Part shown: positions 1 through 11,526 of the stretch, piece by piece
Layout of the letters: each line of letters starts with the position of its first letter
Position numbering within the stretch: position 1 is the first letter of the stretch
Origin: Sordariomycetes sp. S80-01Y
Taxonomy: Eukaryota; Ascomycota; Sordariomycetes
Direction of reading: 5' to 3'
Length of the DNA: 64,000 nt
NCBI GenBank assembly: GCA_037042185.1
Contig: JAXQJY010000027.1
Span: forward strand, 1,984,001-2,048,000
Made by a program: the position numbers and the translations under genes
The notes under the pieces: generated by a model
What the model was told of the DNA's origin: nothing
Databases searched by the model: none
Seen by the model: the letters and a program-made list of their open reading frames with translations, nothing else

Positions 1-202
1 GCCATCAATGAGCAGAAGCGGTAGCACGGCCGAGTTTGGCGGCCCTTCTGGACCAGGCTCATTTTCCGGGCCAGGTAGTATCATTGACACCTACAGCAGC
101 CGTATCCACAGCGCAGATGTGAGCGGAGTGCAGAGCCCGAGGAGCACCAGGTACAGCAGCGACGATGAAGAGATGGATGACTATCCTCAGAGGATGCATT
201 GA
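1..202 (+). CDS. 3' end of an unknown Ser/Gly/Pro-rich protein (partial)
   Basis: This is the last 66 or so codons of a gene that begins before the window. The frame runs open from base 2 to a TGA stop at 200-202. The visible tail is low-complexity: Gly/Pro/Ser repeats (GPSGPGSFSGPGS), then a Ser/Arg stretch and an acidic patch (SSDDEEMDD) before the end. It looks like a disordered C-terminus with possible SP/RS phosphorylation sites. No domain can be identified from this fragment, so no function is proposed. Splicing into this exon cannot be judged because the upstream part is missing. Confidence 0.55.
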   Translation, partial: PSMSRSGSTAEFGGPSGPGSFSGPGSIIDTYSSRIHSADVSGVQSPRSTRYSSDDEEMDDYPQRMH

Positions 203-717
203 TGATGAATATGAGGGGCGAATGCACACTGCAGGGTCTTTCCTCTTGGAGTCGGATTTGGATTCCGGGTTTACATGTGTTCAGAAACACGCTATATCGC
301 GTGGTGAGAGATTATGGATGACGACGCAGCGGATGCATTGATTTTAGGGTTAAAGTGTAGTGATTGATCTGGCTTGGATAGACTCGGTACTCACGTCCTT
401 GACGACTTTGACGATTTTGGACGGTGGACAATACAATCACTGGCGCCGGTGCCAACTGCTCTTGGATATCCTGGCCTTGGCTCTGACGTGCAATCAAGAC
501 GTGGCTGGTGACACACGCGAGTGGCTTGGCAGGACTCCACCAGCCACACTTTACTTCCCCCCTGCGAAACATGTCACATCTGTCCTCGTCGGTTTCAGAC
601 CTCCGTCTTTCCCAATCCAGGGGATCCATTCTTCAATGCTGGCCATTGAAGACTTTCTCACTTTTCTCACCTGACCTCTCCCTTCCCACACTCCCTCTTT
701 TCGGTAATCGCGTCGAG
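203..717. other. Intergenic, promoter side of the next gene
   Basis: No coding signal seen. The last 40 bases before the next start codon (about 676-712) are strongly CT-rich, as is common in 5' leaders of filamentous fungi. An open frame enters from 508 but its residues before 718 look random. Confidence 0.5.
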
Positions 718-2525
718 ATGCCACCCAAAAAGCCGACCAAGGGCGCCAAAGCGTCAGCAACCACCGGCGGCTCGCAGGACGGCCAGGATCTCACCAGCCA
801 GTACACCGCCGAACTCAAATCTCTCGCCTCCCAAGCCCAGACCGACGCTTCGGCGGCCGAGGGTCCGAGATATGGGAAAGTCATTTTTGTTTTCACTCTA
901 CTCGGCGTTGCGAGCAATGTCTCGCTCATGACGCTCTCGCCCGTATACGGCGGGATTCCCAGTGCGGTGCACCACGCAAAGGTCCTCATGGGCGGCACCT
1001 TTCTAGGTTGGGCAGGGAACTTGTTTCTGAGAAATATCCTCCCTGGGGGAATGAACACGGATCAGCTTTTGCCTGTTGTGATGGCGTACATGCCCCTGGC
1101 TCAGTACTTCTTGTTCCCTCAGAGTGAGAAGTTGGGGGCGCTGTGGGGACCCATCGTTACGGAGGCTGTGACTTTGGGTCCTTTGGCAATGTTGAGTGCT
1201 GCAGTTGCCGCAAACGAGCTTGAGGGTGTCAAATTTGAGAAGCTCCCCGCCTTCATCTCAGATGCAGCACCCGGTCTGGGATCGTGGGGTGTGTTCAAAC
1301 TGATGGAGATGGAAATGGGCCGGATGTTGTTTAAACGCGTTGGAACGATGTTTGTCTTCACCCGCATGGGCGTCGAAGTCATACTGGCAGCACTTTACGC
1401 CGCGCTTGCGCCTTCGAAATGGCTCGCATTGGCTATTCCAGCGTTGTTACATACCAGTGTGCTCAACACACATGTCATGACCCCTTATGCCGACACGGCG
1501 CTCAACAACACCCTCCTTGCCGAGAAGTGGAGTCTGCTCGAACGAAAGGAGTCTGTGACGGGGTATATGTCTGTTATTGAAAGCCTGGAACGGGGCTTCC
1601 GCGTGATGAGGTGCGACCACAGCTTGCTTGGTGGTCAATGGGTGGTGATTCAAGGAAAGAAAGTTCAGGAACCAATCTATGGCGTCTTTGCTATGTTGGA
1701 GGCAGTGAGATTGATCGAAACGGCGGATAAGATCGAGGATGCCTCTGCTGAGGCATTGATCATGTGAGCACCCTAAAGCTTTGAAGAGGAACAGAGACTA
1801 ACATGAACAGTGGCTTGGGTATTGGCACGACGCCCTCTGCTTTCGTCGAGCATGGAATCGATACGACTGTTGTTGAGATCGATCCAGTTGTTCACGAATT
1901 CGCGGCAAAGTATTTCGACCTCAAGGAGAATAACCCACCTGTCATTGCGGATGCCGTCAAGTACACAGCGGGGCTGGTCGAAGAGAAGAAAACGTACGAC
2001 TACATCGTCCACGATGTTTTCACTGGCGGTGCCGAGCCCATCAATCTCTTCACTTTGGAGTTCCTGCAGGGGCTAAGCGACCTTCTTAAACCCAACGGCG
2101 TCATTGCAATCAACTACGCTGGCGACTTCTCCCTCCCGGCCCCCCGCATCGTTGTCCGCACCATCCTGACCGTCTTTCCAACCTGCCGCATTTTCCGCGA
2201 ATCCCCTCCGGACCCAAACCTGTCCGGCGAAGACGCCGACTTTACCAACATGGTCATCTTCTGCACCAAGAGCAACTCCCCTCTCGTATTTAGGCCTGCG
2301 GTGCCGGAGGATTTCTTGATGAGCAGGGCGAGACAGATGTTCCTGCAGCCACAGCATGAGATTCAACAGCTGGACTTCCTGAAGGATGGGAGCGGGGAGG
2401 ACGAGGGGCGGTTGTTGAGGAGTAACGAAACGGAAACGATGGAGGAGTGGCATGTCACCACTGCGAGGGGACATTGGGCTATTATGCGGACTGTGTTGCC
2501 GCCCAAGATTTGGGAGCTGTGGTGA
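718..2525 (+). CDS. Membrane-anchored spermidine/spermine-synthase-like protein
   Basis: Two exons, 718-1763 and 1811-2525, joined across a 47-bp intron (GTGAGC donor, CTAAC branch site just before the CAG acceptor), give 586 residues. The N-terminal part carries about five hydrophobic spans between residues 56 and 300, after a Lys-rich start (MPPKKPTKGAK). The C-terminal part has the Rossmann fold of the spermidine synthase superfamily: GLGIGTTP at 350-357 completed exactly by the splice, then the acidic-ended strand VVEIDPVVHEFA, DAVKY, and YDYIVHDVF, which holds an Asp at the catalytic position. The family transfers aminopropyl groups from decarboxylated S-adenosylmethionine to polyamines. 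Whether this membrane-attached version makes polyamines or methylates something else cannot be told from sequence. The start at 718 was chosen because it follows a CT-rich leader and the residues before it look non-coding. It is convergent with the next gene, with 64 bp between stops. Confidence 0.85.
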
Positions 2526-2589
2526 ACATCTACTCATCTCTTTGGATACATTTTCCTTGGATGGAAGCCAGCCCCTATCGTAAATAACG

Positions 2590-3447
2590 CTATTCCTTCT
2601 TTACCTGAGCAACCTTTACAGCGTGCCCCATGCTCTCTTTGTTGAATTCCTCCACAAAACCTTTAACATGCTCTGGCACACCAACTTTCGAATAGGCACT
2701 TGGAATAGGCTCCCCGATCTGCTGATAAACAGGCAGCGTGCCCGTCCACATTCCATCCCTCAACTCGTCATTCTCCATATCATGCCTATCATCACTTGCA
2801 TTGCCGTCCCTCACCTTCGCACTTCCACTCACTATACTGATTCTAAGCAGGCTCGTGCTCTGCAACTCTGACTTCATGATAGGCAGCCTGGTATGGCCCC
2901 AACGATCAGGCACCACGCCATTCGTAATCAACTCCATGGCGTACAGCTTCTCCTCGTCGTCCTCGACGAGCTGCGCGTGGCCGAAGAGCAGCGCAGAGCG
3001 GTAGTTGTACGAGTGGTTGAAGGAGCTCATGGCCAGGACGAGGCCATCGACGTGGCTGGCGCAGACGCTCACGGGCAGGCCCTCACCCTCGCTGCCGCGG
3101 CCGAGATTCATGAGGCGCGAGGAGACGTACCCGTGGACGTAGAGGTCCAGCGGGTCGGACTCGGAGGCTGACGGTCGGGAGAAGGAGCCCATCTGGCCGA
3201 GCATGGGGAGGGTGAAGGGAAAGGGGGATGACGGGGTGTTGAAGGATATGTGGAGAATAGGCGAGGTGTTGATCAGTGAGTGAATGGACTTGAGGGCGTA
3301 GCTTGCTGGGAGGTGTTAGTACGGTGTCCGGGTAGCTGGGTGATGACTGCATAGGTGGGAAAGTGGAAAGTGAGCCTGACCGCGTTCATCATGACGTTTG
3401 ACGGTGTTGTTCGCGTCCTTGGGATATTCGAGTTCGTAGCGACCCAT
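2590..3447 (-). CDS. PNPOx-like FMN-binding (flavin-nucleotide-binding) protein
   Basis: Exon 1 is 3447-3381 and exon 2 is 3305-2590, with a 75-bp intron (GTCAGG donor, ACTAAC branch, CCCAG acceptor), giving 260 residues. The join reads DERASYALKSIHSLINTS, which restores the first helix and strand of the split-barrel flavin-binding fold; without the first exon the barrel would be cut. Further family-like segments are LPVSVCASHVDGLVLA and YNYRSALLFGHAQ, followed by ITNGVVPDRW. Members of this family (Pyridox_ox_2) are small soluble oxidoreductases that bind FMN. The natural substrate is usually unknown, and true pyridoxamine-phosphate oxidase activity should not be assumed. The GTCAGG donor is a weak match, but frame and homology-like continuity support it. 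Neighbours give no functional hint. Confidence 0.8.
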
Positions 3448-5010
3448 TGTGGAGGTTTGATATTGTGTAGCTTCTCCAATTCAGAACAAATTGGCTGAGT
3501 TGTCAATCCAGTAAGAAGCAGGTGATGCTGCGGTCTATTTGTAGTCTGACTAGTTGTCTACTGCCAGCGTAAACGGCGTGTTGTAGCCAAATGATTCACA
3601 CAACCCAATCGAGGATCATACTCCGCGCAGCTACAAGAGCCCTCGAGGAATACGATAAGCGTACAAGCCTTCCCTCCTTAGGCCTCTCCCGTGACCAACG
3701 CCATCGCGACGATTGGACGCCTCCCGTGTGGGGTGCCGTGCTTCACCCAGAAGACACCGGCCCGGACCTGCAGGACTTCGCATGAGATCCACGGCGGAGC
3801 TTCCATTCGAGGCTCTGCTCGGTTTCGACTCATGCTGCATGTTACGCGAGGAAAGACATTGCGAAATGGGATGACTCGTTTTGGGGGGGGGGGGGGGGGG
3901 GTGATTGCCATGATGTCCCGTTGATGTCTGCGTGTAAGTGCGAACTGGGCTTCGGATCGGAGCCGAGCCGATGGTGGCATGCGCGAATCGTCCGGATATG
4001 ACGGTGTAAGTCGTCGGCCGATTATGACTACATCCTTCTGGTGTTAAGGATTGCAGTTTTGGGTAGTGGATGCACGCCCGAGCTTAACTTGGCACTGTCG
4101 ATGGGACGCAAGATTTTGGGTATGCCAGCACAACGTGTTCTGGGTGACAGGAAACACAAGGTGGGGGGTTTCGGTCGTTGCTAACCTAAAGACGTTGTTG
4201 TGCTGTCATTATCCGGAATCAAAATCCTAGGCGAGACGGATATGAATGAACATGGACTCTCAAACTACTTTCACAAATATGACAGAGCTTCTTGACCTGA
4301 AATGAAGATTAGGCGTCAAGGATAAGGAGTTCTTTCTTGTGTTCCTAAACCATGTCTCTAGGGTAGGCAGTTGGCACTCGCACATACACATCGCCTTCCA
4401 CGGCATGGGTGTTACTCAAAACCCTCGAATGCGAATCGATTTGCAAGAAGCGAAACTGCCACGGATGGCCGCCACGGCACCTTTCAACCTCGATTGACCA
4501 CGTGAGCAGCTTTGGTGGGCCTTTGCGCGGCCTCAGGCCCGATCAAGTCTCGAGCGACGTCTCAAGTGAGAGGCCGCAGCAGGGAGGAATCAGGACCGGA
4601 TTCTCCGACGCCTCGAGTTTCACACCCAAGCGCCCAGCCTCCTAGGCCTGAGAGATGTGGCATCGGCCCAATCACGACGCCTGCCAAGCTCGATTCTCGA
4701 CGTCAAATGCAGACGAATCTGTAACGGTCCTCCAGAAGCCCTGGAAGGAAGGCGATTGCTAGAATTGGTCGCAGCATGGCCCTCGACCTCTTCGCTCTCG
4801 ACCGGTTCGCGATGGCCTCAGTCTTTCACTCACAGGGCGAGGCGACAGCGTCGTGGCTCGAATGGTACCGCTAGACATGGGACTCTCTTTTTGTTGTTGA
4901 TAATATCTTTACTTTGTCTTCCTCCGACCCATTGACTGGGTCTTCACTTCTCTGTCCTTCACTCTTTTCGTTTTGTTGCGTCTTGCCTGTGTGGGCGGCC
5001 ATTTGCCGTC
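3448..5010. other. Intergenic, 1.56 kb
   Basis: No convincing gene on either strand. It holds the promoter of the minus-strand flavoprotein gene at the left and the leader of the large membrane-protein gene at the right. Several short open frames exist but lack coding character. A 19-base G run lies at 3883-3901. Confidence 0.5.
3883..3901. repeat. Poly-G homopolymer (19 G)
   Basis: An uninterrupted run of nineteen G on the plus strand in non-coding DNA. It could form a G-quadruplex and would be hypervariable in length. Its exact length is also the kind of value that sequencing gets wrong. Confidence 0.9.
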
Positions 5011-8000
5011 ATGGCGCAAACGCAGCCCTTGATCGCCGCGTTCGCATTGTAGGTTCTGCTCTTACTTGGCCAGGCTGCGTGCTTACATGGATTCAGTGGC
5101 ATCGTGGCCGAAGCGGCGTGCGCTGCCGCCTTTCTCTGCCTCAAGGCTAGCGGCCCGCCCATCTTTCAAGACAGCCTGAGGCTGGTCCTCGTCATTTTCC
5201 TATCGTCATCAGCTCTTTGGGCCATCATCGACTTCGTTTCCTTGAACAACGAGGCACCTTCAGGATGTCAGGTCACCGTCACGTTTGGTGCCGCCTTCGA
5301 CCAACTCGCTCGTTCAGCATTTCAACAGTTTCTTCTATGGGGGATGAACGGGGGCGTCAGACTATCGTGGACCACCTTTGTACCGCAGTTCGCGGTTGTC
5401 TGCCGATTCGTTCTTGGGGGTGTTTTTGTTGGGTTCCAGAGGCCTGACTTCCAACCTGTCTGCGTGACTTCGACCATGGTTATGCCATTGGGAGTATCGC
5501 TGCTGGGCGTTGATGCGATTATCTTCTTCATTCTGCTTGCGAAGCTCACGGTGGTCGGGGACAACACTAAGAAGGGTTCAGAGGAGAGGAAGAGGAGCAA
5601 GGTGCTGCTTATCGCCGTCGGGGGCGCCGGCCTCTGGACTGCTGTACGTGCACTAGGTCTCTCGCGAGCTCACATGGCTAACCAGGTTGCAGATGAGTGC
5701 GCCGATGATTCTCGGTGTGAAGTCTTTGAATCTTTCCATCAGAACTACCCTTCCAGCCATCGGCCTTTTGGTCGTCATTATCATCGTCTTTCTGGCAAAG
5801 GACCGTCTTTTCGAAAGCGTTGACGAGATCTCCCGGATCACCCTTGGAAGCCCGCCGACCCGTCACTACAGACTCAGCGACATGGTGCGCAACAATAGGC
5901 GCAGCACGCGAATGGCGGCCTTCCAACAGCCCCCGACCCGATACTCGGATGCGAAGCAAGGCGAATCGACGACCCAAACCGAAGTCACGCCGCCTCACTC
6001 ACGAAGCCACTCACGAAGCCATTCGCATGGTCAGAGCAGGGAGCTGCCTGCAATCAGCGGTCCGGCGCCGGGGCAGTCTGAGCGCGGAGTTGGAGGATTA
6101 CCTATCCAAGGCCAGCTCTTCCCCCCTATGCGGCCACAGCCACCGCCAGCGGTGTTGGATATGAGGGCATTCGCAACGCCACCGGCTGAGCAAGTCAAGG
6201 AGCCGAAGAAGAAGAAATCCAAGCCAGTGGTGAAGGGCTCTATTTCAGGTCCGATCTTGAGAGACGATGGATCCAACCCGCTGGAGCGCATCGCAACAGT
6301 AGATCTCGAAACGGCGGCCCGCGCTGACGAGGAACGAAGAGCAGCTCATCCTCTGCCCCTTGAATCGCACTCAGTAGGCTCTCGTGGGCTATCCACACTA
6401 TCTTCGGAGGAGCTTGTGCAAAAGTCTCAAACCGTTGGCGAAAGGAAGGTCGTTGCCGCCATCCCCATCATCAAGACAAACCTCGACCCTATCATTGAGT
6501 CAGGCGGCGCCTCCAAAACGTCTTCTGCGCAGCTCTCTCCCGGCGTCGAGAATATGCGACAGAGATCTCCGAGAACATCACAATTGCAACAGCAATCGTA
6601 CTCCAGGCGGAGCCCTCCGCCTCTGCCACCGCTCAAGACCCCTCGAACCGTCGCCAATCTCGCCGTGCCTTCTCCCCGAGATCAGCCTCAGCATTCGCCA
6701 GACGTTTGGGATCTACTGGCCGTACCAAAAACAGATCCTGAGTATGTTTCTAGCGACGGTTCCGCAACCCCAGAGGTTCCTCCGCGTTCACCACTCAGAG
6801 ATCAAACCCCAATACGGCCAATGGGGCCTGCTCTGGCGGAACGACCCTCGACCAGCCCGGCCGCAAAGAGCATTGCAACTATGACGCAAACCTCACAGCC
6901 TGATAACACTGGCAGACATAGACGATCTCAATCAGTCAAGTCCCGACGTTCGCGACCAAGAGATCTAATGTTCACCGATGCTCGCACCCCGCCTCCGATA
7001 CCCCAGAAGTGCAAGGACAGGAAGAGCTTCCTCACTGCTTCGACAGTCTATGTTGATCCTCCTCCCGCATACAAGTTTAACGGCCAAGGCTTTACCTCGC
7101 CAAACCGCATTCCAGTTGTTGCGAACACTGCTGAGGAATCTCACAGTCCGGTGTCGAAACCGGAGAACAAGCTCTCGCTGTTCCCTCCAAGCTACTCCAA
7201 GAGCGGGATGGACTCACCGAAACAAAGAGCAGAGGCTGCTGTGAAAGCAGCTTTGGCTGGCAAGCCTGCAGCCGGCCCAGCACCGCTGCCTGTTCTTTCT
7301 GGCCTTTCTGGCAGCAACGTTGCGCCGCGTCAAAGGGGCCGGGCGCATACCACTGCCAATGGTCTCGCGAATACGGCGTCTCAAGGACGGTCTCCCATCC
7401 GCACCACTACACTTATCACACCAATCGACAAGCCGCTTCCCGCATCACCTTCGATTCCGGCTCTTGTGCGTGAGTCGGTTCTCAACAGGCCTCGGCCCGT
7501 CACCAGGACGCCTGAAACCGCGCGTTTTCTAACTTCCTACACCCACAAACCCAACACCCACAGGCGATCTGTGTCCACCGGCTCGATCAGTACCAAGAAG
7601 TCCATTGTGCACAAGGAACCATTGGGCAGCCCAAGCGGACTGCCTCCACTGCCTCCGATTCCGGCAGAGCGCTCTCCCGTAATTCAGGGCTCGCCAAGCA
7701 CTATCAGGAGTATGACTGTCGAGGAGAAGATGACTTTGCTTAAGAGGAGATCTGGAGATTCGACGAGGAAGCGGCGTTCGAAGTCTGTGTCTGAAATGCC
7801 AGAACTGAAAGACATACCGCTGCCTGCAACTCCCCCGTTCCTGGCGGAGAAGGGGCTCAGCATCAGCGCTCGATCGACGATGAGTTCCGTGAGAACAGTA
7901 AGCATCTTCAATATGACAGATGGGGAGAAATCAAGTGGCCCTCGCAGAGCGACTAAGACTGTGGCTGAGCCTATGCCAGTTGCGCCTCTGAAGATAATGC

Positions 8001-11000
8001 CTAGCCAAGAGCAAGCCCCTGTTCCGGAAGAGCCCAAGGGCGCGAAGAACCTGCTTCCGCCATATCCTGAGTCTCCCATGTCATTTGGTCATGGAAATAA
8101 CCTACCTCCAGCTCCTTCACCTCCCCGGCATCGGCCCAGCGAGAGTAACGAAGCGCTAGAAGACACCTTTGCCTCCAAGGCTGAAAGCTCGCGAGATAGC
8201 TGGGAGCTAGACTCCTGTGACTTTGACAGCGTTCAAGGCGAGGATGCATTTACCGTCGCGCAGCCCACCAAAGCAAGCCTTGCCTCGGCAATGGTAGCCT
8301 CTGCAACTGCTACTGTTCAACAATCCGCAGGGAGCCCACGTGGCGCCCACCACAACCGCGCTGGAAGCGTCGACAACTCCTATCATAACCGTCTCGGCTC
8401 CTCCCTCCCATCATTCTCTTCTCGCCAGAATCCCGTTAACAAATCCCGTCGTGGACCACCACCCCACCCTCTCCTTCTCAACCGGCCTCCCAAGACCCTT
8501 CTTATCGAAACTGAGCCCTCGCCCCTTGAGTCTCCCGAGCATGCCCTGGACCAGCTCGAGGAGCAGCTTCAGAAGCTGGAGAGAAATAGTCGCACCAGTT
8601 CGGTAGCTCAAGAGCAGAGGATGACGCTGTTGGCTGATCTGGAGAAGGAAATGGGATTGCAAGAATCAAACTGGCAGAACCTGCGGCATACGATCATCAG
8701 GGATTCTTTGTCAACTGTCAATGCATCTCCCGCTCAAAATACTCAGCTGCCGTCTCTGTGGGCTAAGGTTCTCGAGCAACGAGGCTCAGGTCTTCTGGGC
8801 GATCCAAGAAGGAGCCTCACATCAATCGAGGCTGCCAACAGGAAGTCTCAGATGAGTCAAGCTGGTAACCGCTTGAGTCTCTTGACTGTTTCGCATCCTA
8901 CCAGTGCTCAACTTGGGAGCCCAACACCACCTGATACCGACGAGGAGGCTGACATTCCAATGATGTTGGACGAGATTGTAGTTCTGCCGCGAGTTTCGCC
9001 TGTCTCGATGTGGCGTGCTGAAGTGCCGTCTCCGACCATTCTAAAGCAGGACGCTAGCCTTTGGTCCCCATCTGCCAGCGTCTCCTTTGTTTTACCAGAA
9101 GTCAACTCCCCAGCTAAGTCGTCCAGGCCCAGCAACAGGGCCACGGAACCACTGGCGATTGCAAGCACCCAACTCTGGGTGCCCAGCAGCAAGCCGAAGA
9201 AGGCCCAACCATCGGGTCTCTGGGAGCTTCCAGTGCCATACATCTCCTTTGACTCTCCGGAAGACCTCGATTCTCCCGACTCCCCCAACTTCGCGGAGAC
9301 CAGGTCCAAGCCACGGCCCGTGACTGTCCGCCCCCCTCGCAGGCCGAAACGCATGACGAATCTCCCTGATATCCTCGAATCCCCCAAGCCCCTCTCCATT
9401 CAACACAATACTCTGGGAATCTTCCAATTCCCATGGGGCGAGAAGTCGCACACAGGCGCTGTCCCGCCGCCCATCTTCGGCGCCATGCCCGGCACCATGA
9501 CCTCCGGTCGCGGCCTGGGCTACACCGTTCCCGATCCCGTCTATTGTCGAAGTACCGACAACGAAGGTTCGTTCTTCAACGACGCCGATGAGGAGGATGT
9601 TGGCGACAACTTCGCAGACTTCGACGATGAAGAGGACGACGGCGACGATTTTGACGAGACCACGCTCTGGGAAATCGCAAGTCTTCTTAAGAGTGATAGA
9701 CTGATGACCCAAACTCGGGTCGTAAGTGGTGAGTGGTTGAACAGCGTTAGCGGCAACAGAAGAAGCAGCGTTGTGGCGAGCCCGACGGAGAGTTGCGACA
9801 GTCCGCAGTGTGCCACTATCCCGATGGTTCTTGACGTTGAGCCCAAGGCAAAGCCCGCATTGGAGGCGAAAAAGGAAGAGAAGACGCTGTGGAAGAACAA
9901 GTCCCAAAATTACTCCGTGGAAAAGGGGTTTGGACTGAGACAGCCAAATCGAAGATCTTGGGAGGCATACCTCAATGCTGCGGTCGAGGAACGGCGTACC
10001 AAGGCCAGGAAGGATGAGATGGGTAGCATTGCCTCGGAGGGTCTGTGGACCAGCGAGACACCCATCCCACGAGTCTCAGAGTCCTTGCTCTGGAATCCTG
10101 TGGCTGATAGCCATCCGGTCGTAACGCAGCAGACCCAGAACCAAGAGCAGCTGTGGGAGGTTCCCTCTGCCTCGTCAGAGGCTGTATCTGATGCGCTCTG
10201 GTCGTTCGCTCCATCACAACGCCAAAATAACGCAGACTCAAAGCCAGTGACGGGTTTGGCAATGCGGCCTATCGCACGTAAAGCCGGCCGCGACCTTCCC
10301 CCTACACCAAATGGCACTTCGCTTTGGCTCGCGGAGAAGGAGCCTGTGGTCAGCCCGGACTGGATGAGTACTATGAATGCTACCGCTCCGAGGCGGCAGA
10401 CTCAAGCCCAACGCCCGGTTAACTTGTGGAAAGCACCCTCTGCCTTGCCAACAGCTAGGTCAGATACTCTGTGGTACTCTATTTCAACGCAACAACAAGA
10501 TGTTCCTAGCCCAAAGCCTTTGATCGGGTTAGCTATGCGACCTCTCCCTCGTAAGGTCGCTCAGGACCTGCCATCGACGCCGAGTGCCACTTCACTCTGG
10601 TCCCCCGCCGAGCTGTCGGTGGTCAGTCCAAACTGGATTTCCATGTCAAAAGACATTCTTACAGCAGAACCCTCGCCTGTTGCGGAAGCCGGCAATTCCA
10701 CCGAGCCTGGAGCGGATGGCCTGTGGTTCCGCCCTGAGCTGACGCCTACCCCTGAGCCCACCGCTAGGACGTGGCAGCCGGCACCGGCCCCGTCTCCCCA
10801 ACAACCAGGCAGCCCCAAACTCCAACCACGCTATGATCGCAAGCCCTCAGTTCCCGCTCCGGCCCCAGAGGTTGAGGATATTGGAAGTCAGACAATGTGG
10901 AAGCGGTCGTCAAATGTACAACTGGGGCAAAGCCAGAACTGGCTGGATGGGGCAAGGAAACACAGAACTTTCCAGGAAGATGTAGAGACGGTGCAGGAGT

Positions 11001-11029
11001 ACTTGAGAAGGCGATGGGGAGGGATGTAG
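5011..11029 (+). CDS. Orphan multi-span membrane protein with a giant disordered Leu-Trp-repeat tail
   Basis: Three exons (5011-5048, 5097-5643, 5693-11029; introns 48 and 49 bp) give 1,973 residues. I see six to seven hydrophobic spans in the first 235 residues (about 7-29, 38-61, 107-127, 143-166, 181-203 and 213-231, with a weaker one near 75-96), so a seven-span layout is possible. The other 1,740 residues form one low-complexity Ser/Pro/Arg-rich tail with many SPxR and PPLPP stretches, a short coiled-coil-like segment near 1145-1180 (LDQLEEQLQKLERN) and a strongly acidic block near 1490-1520. From about residue 1210 the tail repeats a short xLW motif 15 times plus two MW variants, and contains a tandem duplication of about 89 residues. 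I do not recognise the family. A scaffold or signalling role at a membrane is inference only. The GTAGGT first donor is unusual, but splicing after the in-frame TAG is impossible. Confidence 0.75.
10130..10654 (+). repeat. Tandem duplication of about 89 codons inside the coding region
   Basis: Copy 1 is 10130-10396 and copy 2 is 10397 to about 10654. Both read QTQ, an LW site, SD(A/T)LW, KP(V/L)(T/I)GLAMRP, DLP.TP, TSLW, then VVSP(D/N)W in the same order and spacing. The DNA has diverged at many third positions, so the duplication is old but the protein pattern has been kept. Confidence 0.85.
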
Positions 11030-11393
11030 ATATAGATACCCTGGTAGTGTTGTAATTACATGATGTTCTATACGAGATGGCGCACTAATAGGGGGTTTTG
11101 CTGTTCGTACACCTGACCCACAAGTCTTACGGACGAAAAGAATCCTGTTCCTTTGTCGCAGCTAAGCTAAGCCCAAACTGTATCGTACAGCCTTTATAGG
11201 CGGCGGGGGTCTCTTTCTGACTGTCAAGGTCTTGCAAGAGGTGGAATGCAACTGGGTAATCCATGGCGGTGGCCACATGACGTGGGCAGGCGGCTCTAGC
11301 AGTAAGTTGAAGGCTTTTGATTTCCTCTGCGAGGTCTGCTGGAGTGGCCGTGCGTCATTCAATGATGGTGTTATCAGAAACATGGGCCTGGTC
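11030..11393. other. 3' flank of the large membrane-protein gene
   Basis: No gene seen. It separates the true 3' end of the large gene from the decayed copy of that end that follows. Confidence 0.45.
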
Positions 11394-11512
11394 AAGGAAG
11401 ATGTCGAGACGGTGGAGGATCCTTCGAAAGCGGTGGGGAGGAATGTACATATTTGTATCCTGATAGTACTGTATTTACACATCGTTCAATACATGATTGT
11501 GAGCAGAAGGCG
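11394..11512 (+). pseudogene. Decayed duplicate of the 3' end of the large membrane-protein gene
   Basis: This stretch matches 10975-11085, the last codons plus 3' flank of the upstream gene. Both contain AGGAAGATGT(A/C)GAGACGGTG, then a GGGGAGG(G/A)ATGTA block where the stop lies, then GATA-TATA-rich sequence up to a GGCGCA block. In the copy the frame is shifted by small gaps and the stop is lost (KEDVETVEDPSKAVGRN against QEDVETVQEYLRRRWGG). The two lie about 420 bp apart in direct orientation. It is best read as the remnant of a tandem duplication. The bases between 11086 and 11393 show only weak likeness to the gene. Confidence 0.6.
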
Positions 11513-11526
11513 CAATGCCTTCGAAC

